Assembly: GCA_946902985.2 (NCBI GenBank)
Contig: OX336388.2
Location: 1,508,358,545 to 1,508,422,544 of the forward strand
Source: Meconema thalassinum
Lineage: Eukaryota > Arthropoda > Insecta > Orthoptera > Tettigoniidae
DNA length: 64,000 nucleotides
Reading direction: 5' to 3'
The notes under the pieces were generated by a model. It had not been told where the DNA came from and did no database searches. It saw only the letters and a list, made by a program, of their open reading frames with translations. Shown piece after piece: positions 34,857 to 44,691 of the stretch. The first letter of the stretch is position 1. Every line of letters starts with the position of its first letter. The translations under genes and the position numbers were made by a program.

Positions 34857-34882
34857 TTTATTATTATTATTATTATTATTAT
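34857..34882. repeat. (ATT)n microsatellite
   Basis: Opposite strand phase to the AAT runs just upstream; eight units. Confidence 0.9.
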
Positions 34883-35104
34883 TTATCGTATGGATTTTAG
34901 TGCCGGGTGTGTTCGAGGACATGTTTGGCTCGCCTGAGTCTGTAGCTGCATCCAGCGGACACCCTATGGTGAGCTATAAGTTCCGTTCAATTCCAAGTAG
35001 TTCCAACTTTCGCTACCAGATATCAATGATACCTAGTGGTGAACGTAGGAAGTTTAATAGAGCGTTCCGACGAAATATAACCTAACAATTTTGCTTCACA
35101 CAAG

Positions 35105-35300
35105 TTTAGTCTGTCGAAGGATCTTTGACATGCCATAAATCTATGACATGGGACCGCCGGCTTTACTTCCCCTCCGAAGGAAGGCATACTGAAGGATTTT
35201 GACGGTCTTAAAAAATCCGACGACTTCGGCGGGGTTTGAACCCGCTATCTTGGGCACAGCAGTTCAGCATGCAACCAACTGCGCCACCGATTGTCACTGC
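35105..35300 (-). mobile_element. tRNA-derived SINE related to family c
   Basis: On the minus strand: GGTGGCGCAGTTGG (A box) and GCGGGTTCAAACCCCGCC (B box), then a body ending in a GGCATGTCAAAGATCC block that resembles CATGCCAAAGAACCC in the family c SINE at 25094. No clean target duplication was identified. Confidence 0.75.
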
Positions 35301-35394
35301 CTACGGTGTCGCGTCGAGCCCACACACCAGTTAAGATGAGTGAGTTCTCGCATTGGTCCGCTATTTACAATAATAATGTTACGGGTCATAGGTC

Positions 35395-35604
35395 CCTTTT
35401 GACCTCTGCGGGTTTTAGGACGCAGGAGTGAAAAAAATTCGATCTGAAGGAGATCTTGTACGAGCCAGTAAATCAACTGATACTACTTCCTGGCATTTAT
35501 GCACCCACAATGCCAACTGACTGCACAGGGACTAGATTCCCAAACTTGGGGCACAGCAGGAGACAAGGTAACCGCTGAATCACACTGCCATCTGGATTGC
35601 AATG
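35395..35604 (-). mobile_element. possible SINE (family f)
   Basis: On the minus strand: GGCAGTGTGATTCAGCGG (A-box-like), then GGGAATCTAGTCCCTGTGC (B-box-like). The block CTAGTCCCTGTGCAGTCAG also occurs at 44300-44318 on the plus strand, so the sequence is dispersed. Confidence 0.5.
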
Positions 35605-35876
35605 GTGCGTAAAGCTTAAGTGTATTTTTAGGGCCTGTCTCACGACTTCTTCTCTTTCTTCATTCTTAGTCGTTTACCCTCCAGGTTGCTGGAACCCACG
35701 GACTCAGCGAGGTAACTCACCACTACCGCCTCTACGGGCAGTGTCCTAGAGCTGGGAACATCTAATCGGAGTGGATACAACTGGTGAGGTGTGATTGGCA
35801 CCTCGCCCAGGTGGCCTCACCTGCAAAGTGAACAGGGGCCTCATGAGGGAAGGTTGGATAGACAAGGAAGATGGAA

Positions 35877-36129
35877 TGAGGCGGCCGTGGCCTTGAAGAA
35901 GGTACCATCCCGGCATTTGCCCGAAGACGAAGTGGGAAACCACGGAAAACCACTTCGAGGATGGCTGAGGTGGGGATCGAACCCCCTCTACTCATTTGGA
36001 ACACCCGAGGCTGAGTAGACCCTGTTCCAGTCCTCATACCACTTTTCAAATTTCGTGGCAGAGCCGGGAATCGAATCCAGGACCTCCAGGGCGGCAGCTA
36101 ACCATGCTGACCGCTACGCTACGGAGGCG
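35877..36129 (-). mobile_element. composite SINE with two B-box-like segments, copy 2
   Basis: On the minus strand: GCCTCCGTAGCGTAGCGG (A box), GGATTCGATTCCCGG (B box), and later GGGGGTTCGATCCCC (second B-box-like), then CACCTCAGCCATCCTCG and TGGTTTTCCGTGG. Same order as 4845-5091. The better tRNA-like head here defines the 5' end. Confidence 0.75.
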
Positions 36130-36774
36130 ACCCTCACGACTTGGTAAAAGGTAAAATTCCCTCATTTCCCTGAAGAGATCCAGGAGAATACCGGGGGAAC
36201 ACCCACACTCCCGTCAGTGCCAGGATTCAAACATATGATATTTGGACTTGCAGGTTCCTCTTGCGTCGGGTTGCATGTCTCAATGAATATGCCTACGTTG
36301 ATAGATATTTATCATACTGGTACGTTATGTTGTTGTAGACGTATGTGTAACTGTAAGAATGATGCTTTCATCACCGGGATGCAAACTACGAAATTCCTAC
36401 GTGCACTCTTTTAAACCAAGCCGGCGACCATGCCTTAACCCGCTCAGCTGCTGAGGAACGTCACAATAATGAATATGAATATAACCTCCTGAAGACTCTC
36501 TCCGTTTATTACCAATTTCTCTCTGCTCTTTATCATTTGCTTTGTTTGGCTCTCTAGTTTCCTGATGTAAATCTTTAATTAACTAGAATTTTCTACTCCA
36601 GTTAGTTTGTACGGACCGTTCTTTCTCCTTGCTAATTATCAACCATCGATCCTTCCACCCCCACTTAACCTAGCCCTTCATGCGTATAATTGTTTACTTG
36701 TCTCAAACTACCAAAGGGCTCCCAAAAGTTATACCAATTTGTTCATGTTCCTAATTTAGTTCAGAGACTTGGGA
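36130..36774. other. unassigned
   Basis: No recognised feature. Confidence 0.4.
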
Positions 36775-36862
36775 ATCTTCGTTAAAACAGTCGTGTGTGT
36801 GTGTTGTATTTGTCTGATAGCTTGTGTTTTTGTGATGAGAGTGGTAGTGTTGTTGTTACTTG
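36775..36862 (+). repeat. R150 interspersed repeat, copy 6 (partial)
   Basis: GTGTGTGTGTTGTATTTGTC, then TGATAGCTTGTGTTTTTGTG and GTAGTGTTGTTGTT: a diverged plus-orientation copy. Confidence 0.4.
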
Positions 36863-37094
36863 AGTCTTAAATCTTTTGATTGGTTTGATGCGGTTATCCA
36901 TTTCTCCCTGTCTTGAGCTAATCGTTTCATCTCAACATACCTAGCATACCTTAAATCCGAGGCAATATTTTAAACATATTCTAACCTCGGTCTACCCATA
37001 CAGTTCTTACCCTTCCTTTCTTAACTAAGTTTGCTATTTCTCGTATGTCTACTAACCTAGCAGTCTGCCTATACAAAATGTCATTCGTAGCTCT
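36863..37094 (-). pseudogene. LINE 3' end, post-RT domain
   Basis: Minus-strand frames contain GRPRLEYVKQIASDLRYARY-like sequence in shifted frames, then MKRLAQDREKW: the last conserved block of several insect LINE families. Two frame changes are needed over about 150 bases. The foldback element that starts at 37095 interrupts or bounds it. Confidence 0.55.
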
Positions 37095-37124
37095 TCAGTC
37101 AGTCAACACGATTGTGTCCAATGG

Positions 37125-37141
37125 AGGGGGGGGGGGGGGGA
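37125..37141. repeat. poly(G) run
   Basis: Run of about 16 G in the left arm of X1. Confidence 0.9.
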
Positions 37142-37215
37142 GACGAGATATATAATATATAAACACACTCCTGGTAAAATACATGTATTAATTAAATTGT
37201 CACAATTAAATGGGG

Positions 37216-37261
37216 CAATTTAGGATTACTCGTTTCGACCCTTAAGTGGGTAGCAGTGATC
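37216..37261 (-). ncRNA. decayed hammerhead motif, X1 left arm
   Basis: On the minus strand stem II ACCC/GGGU with loop ACUUAA, CGAAAC, then ACGAGU and A17, then AAUCC. The CUGANGA core is not intact and the stem III hexamer has lost self-complementarity, unlike the partner arm (ACGCGU). Confidence 0.45.
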
Positions 37262-37262
37262 A

Positions 37263-37303
37263 GGATCTGATAATGGCAACTTGAGGGTCGAAACGCGTAA
37301 TCC
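37263..37303 (+). ncRNA. decayed hammerhead motif, X1 right arm
   Basis: Stem I GGAU/AUCC is complementary, core reads CUGAUAA (G8 is A), GAAA is kept, and stem III is the self-complementary ACGCGU followed by A17. Stem II is degraded on its 5' side. Likely inactive. Confidence 0.5.
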
Positions 37304-37330
37304 CCAATTTCCCCATTTAATATTGATAAT

Positions 37331-37632
37331 TCTTCTTCTTCTTCTGTCGATATTGGCCTACTGTGGACCGCGTTGAACAATCGGCCGACTTGCCATTCTC
37401 TTCTTCTCCTCCCAGAATCTCTTCGTGCGTTCGCTAAGTCTCCTCCTTCTTTCTTCAGACCAGATGACCTTGGTTTTTGAGCTAGGCTTTCCTGAAACCC
37501 TTCAAATGTATCATCCTTCCTTCGAAGTAACGATTTGTTGAGAATATATTCTTGAGTGATGCCAACTTCTTTGAGATCTGCTCGTGTTTCCTCAACCCAT
37601 TTTGTGGTGGACTTTAATTTGCTAATGTAAGT
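37331..37632 (-). pseudogene. 5'-truncated LINE, 3' part, split by Gypsy A
   Basis: The minus strand encodes KWVEETRADLKEVGI and a basic tail, then ends in an AGA-rich microsatellite at 37331-37344. The missing 5' piece lies across Gypsy A at 44034-44076 (NDRLTKRIF), in frame with it once the 4-bp duplication is counted. Target duplication GAATTATCA flanks the LINE inside X1. Total LINE length is about 350 bases. Confidence 0.75.
37629..37632. repeat. target-site duplication of Gypsy A, left (AAGT)
   Basis: AAGT directly precedes the LTR at 37633 and recurs at 44030-44033 directly after the other LTR. Confidence 0.85.
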
Positions 37633-39013
37633 TGTAACGGCTACCTTTGTCGTTGGATATCGCTCTACAAGTTGGGCGATCATTTATAACGTTTCTACAG
37701 ATATTACACTCAAGACTCCTTAAAACCACCTCATCGTTCTTATTTAGCATTGGCCTGTCTAGACAGACGACATACACTTCATTAATTTAGATTTACTGGG
37801 CGCCAGTTATCGTAAAGATAACACATTAAAATTTTATTTAGCCACGGCCGCTCCCTTCCTTGAGCCAAGATCTATCATCGGAGCGTAGGGCAATAAACTT
37901 GCTTTATGAGATACTCTTTGCATTCCAACTATCCTATATATTCAACTCCCAATGAACAAGACATTTTAACTAATACTGGTTTATTTACAACAAAATTATT
38001 AACATTTGATCTGAGGTTTCGAGCTGTGTACAATATGTGCATTAATATTCCCTAATTGCGGGGCAATATTGACTGTCTTCTCGCTAGCGCTGATCTTCTG
38101 TGTTGATAATAACTCGGTCCACATACCTGGTGCCTTGTGGTTCAAAGTCCATCTCGTTGGTCTGCTTGCAGTCTAATTTGAGATCTTACGCCAACACACG
38201 TTTATTGACCTTTGAAAACATATGTTTTCTTCTTCTTGTTGTTGTTGTTGTTGTTGTTGCTGCTTGTTTCTGAGTTTGATCACCATGGTAAGCAAATTTG
38301 AACAAACCAGGCTAATTGAATTCACTAAGTCCCATCTTACTGAGCGACTGACGGAGTCTACGATTCACAAAGTCAGTGAGTGAGTGCGTGATCGAATATG
38401 TGAATGACAGAATAGAATCTATAGAATAGCCAGTGCTGAAGTCGCGCTGGGCTTTTATACACTCTGAATGGTCCCGATGTTTCGCGGCATAAATTTGCCC
38501 GCGACCCATCAGACCAATTATAGCAAAGCATTTCTCAGTCCTCAAGCGACGCTAAAACTTCTCCGAGCGGGAATACAGGCCCGCGTACTTCAAATATTCC
38601 ACTCAGAACCCGCTATTCCTCTCGTTGCGCATCTATATATTCCGCCGAAATCTTTCTCCAAGCCCTTGTCTCCAGTCAGCGTGGCTTCGTTCCAGAAATA
38701 CATTTTCTTGCAATATGTTGCTTCACCGTCCGTAACTTCTTCCAACCATGCCCGTCCTGTCTTTACAATTTAACTAATAAAACAGCCCTAGACCTCTATA
38801 AAAACCCTGTTTCTTAATCTAAGCACTTGACAATATTATATATGACTATCGTAATGACGTGAATATGGTATGGCCCCTCCCTTGATATTAATGGGTGAAT
38901 AAAACGATATAACTTTGATATTTCAATAATAATAATAATAATAATAATAATTACACAATGACTTTAAAAATAATAATAATAATAATTTGTACCGTAATCA
39001 AGATTACGTTACA
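37633..39013 (-). repeat. Gypsy A 3' LTR (1381 bp)
   Basis: Begins TGTAACG and ends CGTTACA in plus orientation, giving short terminal inverted repeats and the TG...CA ends of LTRs. It is nearly identical to 42640-44029; visible differences are the number of GTT units (near 38240), the number of AAT units (near 38935) and a point change (38501-38515, GCGACCC against GCGTCCC). Polymorphic microsatellites within LTRs are expected after integration. Confidence 0.95.
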
Positions 39014-39353
39014 AAACGTCCCCATGGTTTCATAAAGAATGTAATGAATGATGAAATCACAAATCTTCCCTTTAAAACTTAACAGGAAATACACTGAATA
39101 TACATATATGACCCTTCAAATTACATACATAATGATTATACCCTTTTCATTTTCCTTGATTGATCTGCACTCTTCTTGCAATGTTACATAAACATTCTGA
39201 TTGTCCTGTGCAGTCATACTGGATTTACATGCTACATTTGTTCTTGTAGTCCCTTACAATAACAGAACACAATATATATTGCTTCTTGTTTCACGCAACA
39301 CAAGTGATTTATCTCACTTCCACCAATTCCTTAGAGCCACGACACGACTCTAA

Positions 39354-39640
39354 TTATAAACACACGGCAGTCTGCCCTTCTTGCAGCACTTGCTCTTTTC
39401 TATGATATTTCCTCAGATTGAAAATGTTATATGTACCAATGACACAATTTTCCTGATCTTTCAATAAGTAGGCATTCTTTCCTATCCTCTTCGAAACGAC
39501 ATAAGGTCCAGTAAACAATAAAAACAGCTTTGACATTTTCCCTTCCAATGCACAAGATGGCAACGGCTTACGTAACAATCGTTGCTACAAACTTCCATGT
39601 ACTTCCTACCTCTCAACAAAACACTGAATAGTCTCGATAA
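39354..39640 (-). pseudogene. Gypsy A integrase C-terminal remnant
   Basis: Minus-strand LEGKMSKLFLLFTGPYVV and AYLLKD match the GPY/F module at the C terminus of Gypsy integrases. It is in a different frame from the RT fragment upstream; the catalytic DDE core is missing. The deletion joint lies between about 39580 and 39740. Confidence 0.8.
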
Positions 39641-40861
39641 CATCACATGAGTCAACAATACATACCTGAAATAACTACCTAGTGTCCTACCTAATTTCCT
39701 AACTAACGTTGAGCAACTACTACTAAAATCTACTGTTGAAAACCACTTCCGCCCCTGAAAACGTTGAACTAAATCCTCCAGTGCTTCAGTTCTCAGCTGG
39801 TCGCTTTCGACCGTAGTATTTAACATTCTGGCGTCTATGCACAGTCTCACTGAATTGTCTTTCTTGGCTACTACAACTAATGGATTTAAACAATGGCTAG
39901 CTGAAGGCTCAATTATGTCGTTTTCCAACATTAATTCTATCTGTTCTTCGACGGCTTTCATATATTTAGTTGCGACAGGATACCTAGGCCCTACGAAACT
40001 ACTTGTGTCTTTAACGACAAAACTATGCTCATATAAGTGTGTTGCTCCGGGTTTTGAGCTGAAAATTTCCTTATATTTTATTAATACCTCATGTAACTGA
40101 TGACCTTGCTCATCATCCAGCTTACACTGTGACAATGCATCATGGATCCTACTCTCAAGTTCAGACTCCATTGCAACCTGACACACCTTAAAAACTTTGC
40201 TCTCACTAGCATCTCCGCGGTCTACCTCATTTACTTCAGGAAACTCATCACTCACAACCACGTTGCTTTCTTCCTCAAACATACACACTTTCATTTGTTT
40301 GTCAGTCTTAGACACCTTATACGTAACCTGAACTTCTTTATCCTGCCAAAATAAACATATCCTGCCAAAATGAAAATCTAATTTAACTTGATATAATGAT
40401 AACCATTCCGCACCGAGAATCACCGGATATACTAAATTTGGAACTGCCAAACAGGGCTGAAATTTAACTAACTCACTAATGTTAATTGGAACTGCGACTT
40501 GCTTAGATATTTTCTGAGACCTACTACCTACAGCTGTGACAATGAAAGTGGACTTAACTGGAATTATATCAACATGAATACCTTCTCTCATTACATCTTC
40601 CAAAAATCTTAAATTTATACAAGAGTTTTCGCTTCCACTGTCCAATAAAACATCAACTTCTTTACCCCACACATTAAGTTTAATTACTGGTGACATAATC
40701 TCATTCTCAACATTATCTAAATTTCCACCATTTAGGTCATAAAGCAGTTCTTCTCTAACATCTATATTAAAATCTCCTAAATACTCAATATTCCTAGGAC
40801 ATTGAACTGCAATCACTTCGGGCTGTCTGTTGACCTCACTGCAACCCGTTATTCGTTTAAA
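39482..40861 (-). CDS. pol: Gypsy A pol: protease and truncated reverse transcriptase
   Basis: Minus-strand frame open from the gag overlap. The numbered frame (start 40816) has the aspartic protease motif LLDSGSENS near residues 57-65 and the early RT blocks (LVVVAKKDNSVRLCIDAR, then WFSTVDFSSS) around residues 310-360. After the first RT motif the sequence becomes unrelated: the catalytic YxDD, RNase H and integrase core are gone. The frame runs on to 39482 without meaning. The pol frame is -1 relative to gag and is open across the gag stop, so expression would need frameshifting. Confidence 0.8.
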   Translation of the reverse strand, partial: FKRITGCSEVNRQPEVIAVQCPRNIEYLGDFNIDVREELLYDLNGGNLDNVENEIMSPVIKLNVWGKEVDVLLDSGSENSCINLRFLEDVMREGIHVDIIPVKSTFIVTAVGSRSQKISKQVAVPINISELVKFQPCLAVPNLVYPVILGAEWLSLYQVKLDFHFGRICLFWQDKEVQVTYKVSKTDKQMKVCMFEEESNVVVSDEFPEVNEVDRGDASESKVFKVCQVAMESELESRIHDALSQCKLDDEQGHQLHEVLIKYKEIFSSKPGATHLYEHSFVVKDTSSFVGPRYPVATKYMKAVEEQIELMLENDIIEPSASHCLNPLVVVAKKDNSVRLCIDARMLNTTVESDQLRTEALEDLVQRFQGRKWFSTVDFSSSCSTLVRKLGRTLGSYFRYVLLTHVMLSRLFSVLLRGRKYMEVCSNDCYVSRCHLVHWKGKCQSCFYCLLDLMSFRRG

Positions 40862-42411
40862 TTAGGCCTACCTGCCCCTGGTGTAGATTGTTGTTGTTGT
40901 TGACCTGTACGTCTGTCTGGCCTAGTACCTTCCCCTCCTCTGTTCAAATTCTCGTTCCTCGTATTTGCTGTGCGTCCCCCATTGTCAAGTCGTCTTTCGT
41001 AATTCGCATTCCTGCCTTGTTCTCTTCCCCTCTCTCTCTCACTTTGCACGAAATTATCTCCCCTACTTATTGGCTTGCGGTCGGTCCTACTATTTTCAAG
41101 AGAGTCAAAGTTTTCCAATAGCTTCTCGAACCCGTCAATAGTAGTAATATTCTGCATGAAGAATGCTTCTTTAATTATATCAGGAAAATGCCTTAATAAT
41201 GTTTTAATTACCTGTGATTCAGTCTCTAAACCTTCTAAATTCTGGCATATAAGTACATGCGCTAAGAAATACTCTGTGTACGAAACACCATCTCTCCTTT
41301 GGTACTTTCCAAAAATAATGTTACATCTTTCTCTTTCTTGCACATTTTCATTCCAGTACTTGGCTATGAACTTCTCTTTAAATTTTCTAAAACTAGTCAT
41401 CTGGTATTTATACACACTGAACCATGACCTTGAATCCCTAACAAAAGATTTATCTAGCATCTCAAGTACTTGTTCCCATTGAACGATCCCCTCTTCTAAA
41501 TCTTTAGCGAACTTCTTTTCTACTGTTTTTAAGAATTCCATTGGGTTATATGCCTTGCCTGTGAATACTGGCAAATCTGCCTCTTTAGTTAGAAATCTAC
41601 TTAAATTTCCTATTTGTACATTACCGCTATTTGTTGCTATTTGCTTCTGACATCTCTGCAATTTCTCCTCCATTTTATCTGTCTTACTCGCTACTTCTTC
41701 ACTGATACTGTTAAATTTACTGTTAACCTCTTCCCTAATTTCTTGATTATCGCTCTCTAGTTTATTTTCTAAATTACCTATTTTAGCAATATTATTATCA
41801 CACTTGACCTTCATACTGTTGACTTCTCCTTCTAAGTCAACCCTAACCTTACTACATTTAATTTTCACTTCCTCGTCAATTTTATCAACTCGCTCCGACA
41901 CTTGTTGCATTCTGGCGTCAACCTTAAGTGACCATGATTCTTCCACCTCACTAATCCTGCTTTCTAACTTATTGTGAAATTCTCGGCCTACTTCATTAAT
42001 TTGTTTATTGAAGTTCTCTGTAGCTTCATCAAACTTCTTACGTTGTTCATCTAGCTTCTTACTATGCTCAGTGAACTTAAGATCTATTGATTTCTCTAAT
42101 TGATCACTACGCACGTCAAATTTCTTACTTTGTTCCTCTAACTTTGCACTTTGCTCGCCTAACTTAATATCTATGTTTCTGTTCTGTTCTGTTATCAGCA
42201 TCGTCAGGTTTCGAAGCCAGGAAGGATTCTCCCCCTCATTAATCTGGATGTTTGTAGCCCCGTCTTGTTTATTTTCCTCAGTTTCCTGATTTTCGCTTAC
42301 TTTTGACATCTCATCATTGGTACCCTGCACATCTAATTTCGACATTTTAACTGATCTTATAATACTACGGTTTCTCAAATTTATGTTCCCCAAATTATCC
42401 CTGTTACTCAT
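40849..42411 (-). CDS. gag: Gypsy A Gag (520 aa, intact)
   Basis: Uninterrupted frame from an ATG at 42411 to TAA at 40849. The N-terminal half (residues about 60-270) is a long charged coiled coil; a capsid-like segment follows (PMEFLKTVEKKFAKDL, later GVSYTEYFLAHV); the C terminus is Arg/Gly/Gln-rich with no Cys-Cys-His-Cys knuckle. The same layout occurs in the Gag of Gypsy B. Gag forms the particle that packages the element RNA. An intact Gag beside a gutted pol fits recent mobilisation with pol supplied in trans. Confidence 0.85.
   Translation of the reverse strand: MSNRDNLGNINLRNRSIIRSVKMSKLDVQGTNDEMSKVSENQETEENKQDGATNIQINEGENPSWLRNLTMLITEQNRNIDIKLGEQSAKLEEQSKKFDVRSDQLEKSIDLKFTEHSKKLDEQRKKFDEATENFNKQINEVGREFHNKLESRISEVEESWSLKVDARMQQVSERVDKIDEEVKIKCSKVRVDLEGEVNSMKVKCDNNIAKIGNLENKLESDNQEIREEVNSKFNSISEEVASKTDKMEEKLQRCQKQIATNSGNVQIGNLSRFLTKEADLPVFTGKAYNPMEFLKTVEKKFAKDLEEGIVQWEQVLEMLDKSFVRDSRSWFSVYKYQMTSFRKFKEKFIAKYWNENVQERERCNIIFGKYQRRDGVSYTEYFLAHVLICQNLEGLETESQVIKTLLRHFPDIIKEAFFMQNITTIDGFEKLLENFDSLENSRTDRKPISRGDNFVQSERERGREQGRNANYERRLDNGGRTANTRNENLNRGGEGTRPDRRTGQQQQQSTPGAGRPNLNE
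40855..40861 (-). promoter_or_regulatory. probable -1 ribosomal frameshift site (TTTAAAC)
   Basis: On the minus strand the last Gag codons include T-TTA-AAC read in the zero frame, a classic X-XXY-YYZ slippery heptamer, with one codon between it and the gag stop. The pol frame is -1 and stays open through this point. This is the usual way for LTR elements to make Gag-Pol. A downstream pseudoknot was not assessed. Confidence 0.75.
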
Positions 42412-42619
42412 TACCCAAAAAACAACTCATCAAAGGAACACTCCTAATTTATAACCGTAGTTCCCTAACTTGATATATGCCTCTTTATTGAAAAACTCGG
42501 AATGAATGCAAAGAGTACTCGTTTATATCGTACATGAAAACAACTTTAAACTTTAACATACTTGAAATAAACTGGATTTATACATAATATCCATTCACTT
42601 CAGTACGATATTTCGTAGC

Positions 42620-42637
42620 CCCACATTGGTTGTGCCA
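42620..42637 (-). promoter_or_regulatory. Gypsy A primer-binding-site candidate
   Basis: Two bases after the 5' LTR the minus strand reads TGGCACAACCAATGTGG. A TGG start complementary to tRNA 3' CCA fits a primer-binding site; the matching tRNA was not determined. Confidence 0.6.
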
Positions 42638-42639
42638 TT

Positions 42640-43934
42640 TGTAACGGCTACCTTTGTCGTTGGATATCGCTCTACAAGTTGGGCGATCATTTATAACGTT
42701 TCTACAGATATTACACTCAAGACTCCTTAAAACCACCTCATCGTTCTTATTTAGCATTGGCCTGTCTAGACAGACGACATACACTTCATTAATTTAGATT
42801 TACTGGGCGCCAGTTATCGTAAAGATAACACATTAAAATTTTATTTAGCCACGGCCGCTCCCTTCCTTGAGCCAAGATCTATCATCGGAGCGTAGGGCAA
42901 TAAACTTGCTTTATGAGATACTCTTTGCATTCCAACTATCCTATATATTCAACTCCCAATGAACAAGACATTTTAACTAATACTGGTTTATTTACAACAA
43001 AATTATTAACATTTGATCTGAGGTTTCGAGCTGTGTACAATATGTGCATTAATATTCCCTAATTGCGGGGCAATATTGACTGTCTTCTCGCTAGCGCTGA
43101 TCTTCTGTGTTGATAATAACTCGGTCCACATACCTGGTGCCTTGTGGTTCAAAGTCCATCTCGTTGGTCTGCTTGCAGTCTAATTTGAGATCTTACGCCA
43201 ACACACGTTTATTGACCTTTGAAAACATATGTTTTCTTCTTCTTGTTGTTGTTGTTGTTGTTGTTGTTGCTGCTTGTTTCTGAGTTTGATCACCATGGTA
43301 AGCAAATTTGAACAAACCAGGCTAATTGAATTCACTAAGTCCCATCTTACTGAGCGACTGACGGAGTCTACGATTCACAAAGTCAGTGAGTGAGTGCGTG
43401 ATCGAATATGTGAATGACAGAATAGAATCTATAGAATAGCCAGTGCTGAAGTCGCGCTGGGCTTTTATACACTCTGAATGGTCCCGATGTTTCGCGGCAT
43501 AAATTTGCCCGCGTCCCATCAGACCAATTATAGCAAAGCATTTCTCAGTCCTCAAGCGACGCTAAAACTTCTCCGAGCGGGAATACAGGCCCGCGTACTT
43601 CAAATATTCCACTCAGAACCCGCTATTCCTCTCGTTGCGCATCTATATATTCCGCCGAAATCTTTCTCCAAGCCCTTGTCTCCAGTCAGCGTGGCTTCGT
43701 TCCAGAAATACATTTTCTTGCAATATGTTGCTTCACCGTCCGTAACTTCTTCCAACCATGCCCGTCCTGTCTTTACAATTTAACTAATAAAACAGCCCTA
43801 GACCTCTATAAAAACCCTGTTTCTTAATCTAAGCACTTGACAATATTATATATGACTATCGTAATGACGTGAATATGGTATGGCCCCTCCCTTGATATTA
43901 ATGGGTGAATAAAACGATATAACTTTGATATTTC

Positions 43935-43967
<33 letters not shown>

Positions 43968-44029
43968 TACACAATGACTTTAAAAATAATAATAATAATA
44001 ATTTGTACCGTAATCAAGATTACGTTACA
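42640..44029 (-). repeat. Gypsy A 5' LTR (1390 bp)
   Basis: Partner of 37633-39013; contains the promoter and start of the element RNA on the minus strand. ORFs inside it (43322-43555, 43478-43783) are duplicated in the other LTR and are not genes. Confidence 0.95.
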
Positions 44030-44033
44030 AAGT
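44030..44033. repeat. target-site duplication of Gypsy A, right (AAGT)
   Basis: Matches 37629-37632. Confidence 0.85.
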
Positions 44034-44076
44034 GAATATCCTTTTGGTTAACCTATCGTTGCTCATTCATGTGAGA
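44034..44076 (-). pseudogene. LINE 5' piece cut off by Gypsy A
   Basis: Minus-strand NDRLTKRIF continues in frame into the LINE piece at 37632, and corresponds to STRLSNRIF of the related LINE at 33839. Confidence 0.65.
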
Positions 44077-44187
44077 TTGTGATAATTCAATTAATACATG
44101 ACTTTTTTCCAGGTGTGTGTTTATATCTTGAACCCCGCCCATTCATTGGGCACAATTGTGTTGACCGACTGAAGAACTACACATGAA

Positions 44188-44689
44188 AACCTCTTCATTT
44201 GTTACTTTTTCTACCATCTGCTCTTCATCATTCTCCTGTAACAACACATTTCAAATTAGTCTATTTTCCTCTCTTCTGCTGCCCCTAGGTTGGGGAATCT
44301 AGTCCCTGTGCAGTCAGTTGGCAGTCCAAGTTCCACTTCCAAAGAGTGACACGCTGCAGACAAAGTTTTCCAAATGGTTTTCTAATACCTAGTGTAGCCT
44401 AACTGTATTCCATAACCCGTCAGTTGTCACTAGGCTATATGTGCAAAATGGTCACGGTATGTGAAAATTAGCTTGCGTTTTCAATTGCATGTGGATTTGA
44501 CCTTGAACATCAATATACCTTCCCACATGAGCTTTAAAGGGAAGATCGATGCATTGTCACGCGCTTGCACGACCTTGTGAGGGAGGAATTATGAAATTCC
44601 CTCAGCAGAGAGCATTTTGCTTCACGCGCGACCAGTTAGGTTGGCACTATTTTCTGTGAGTTGTAGTTTCTCTAAACACGGCATTAATA
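44188..44689. other. mostly unassigned; SINE f-like block 44265-44345
   Basis: TAGTCCCTGTGCAGTCAGTT repeats part of the element at 35395-35604. Nothing else recognised. Confidence 0.4.
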
Positions 44690-44691
44690 TA

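Larger units (their letters stand above)
37633..44029 (-). mobile_element. Gypsy-type LTR retrotransposon A, pol mostly deleted
   Basis: A complete LTR element of 6,397 bp with paired LTRs, 4-bp AAGT target duplication, a TGG-starting primer-binding-site candidate, full gag, protease and the beginning of RT. The rest of RT, RNase H and most of integrase are absent; only the integrase C terminus remains before the 3' LTR. The near-identity of the LTRs means recent insertion, so the pol deletion probably predates mobilisation and this copy was moved by proteins of a relative. Confidence 0.9.
37095..44187. mobile_element. hammerhead-bearing foldback element X1, split by LINE and Gypsy A
   Basis: Three pieces form one inverted-repeat element: 37095-37330 and 44077-44187. 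Outer ends are inverted copies (CTTCAGTCAGTCAACACG at 37095; GTTGACCGACTGAAG ending 44187). Each arm then has ATTGTG(T/C)CCAAT, ATAAACACACnCCTGG, CATGTATTAATT, TTAAATGGGG and ends in a hammerhead-like motif facing the loop (37216-37261 minus, 37263-37303 plus). A LINE is inserted in the right arm with GAATTATCA on both sides, and Gypsy A is inserted in that LINE. X2 (46784-47367) has the same ends. Confidence 0.7.

Noticed and set aside
38312..38773. Overlapping ORFs of 77 and 101 codons, with copies at 43322-43783
   Set aside because: They lie inside the two LTRs of Gypsy A and are duplicated for that reason.
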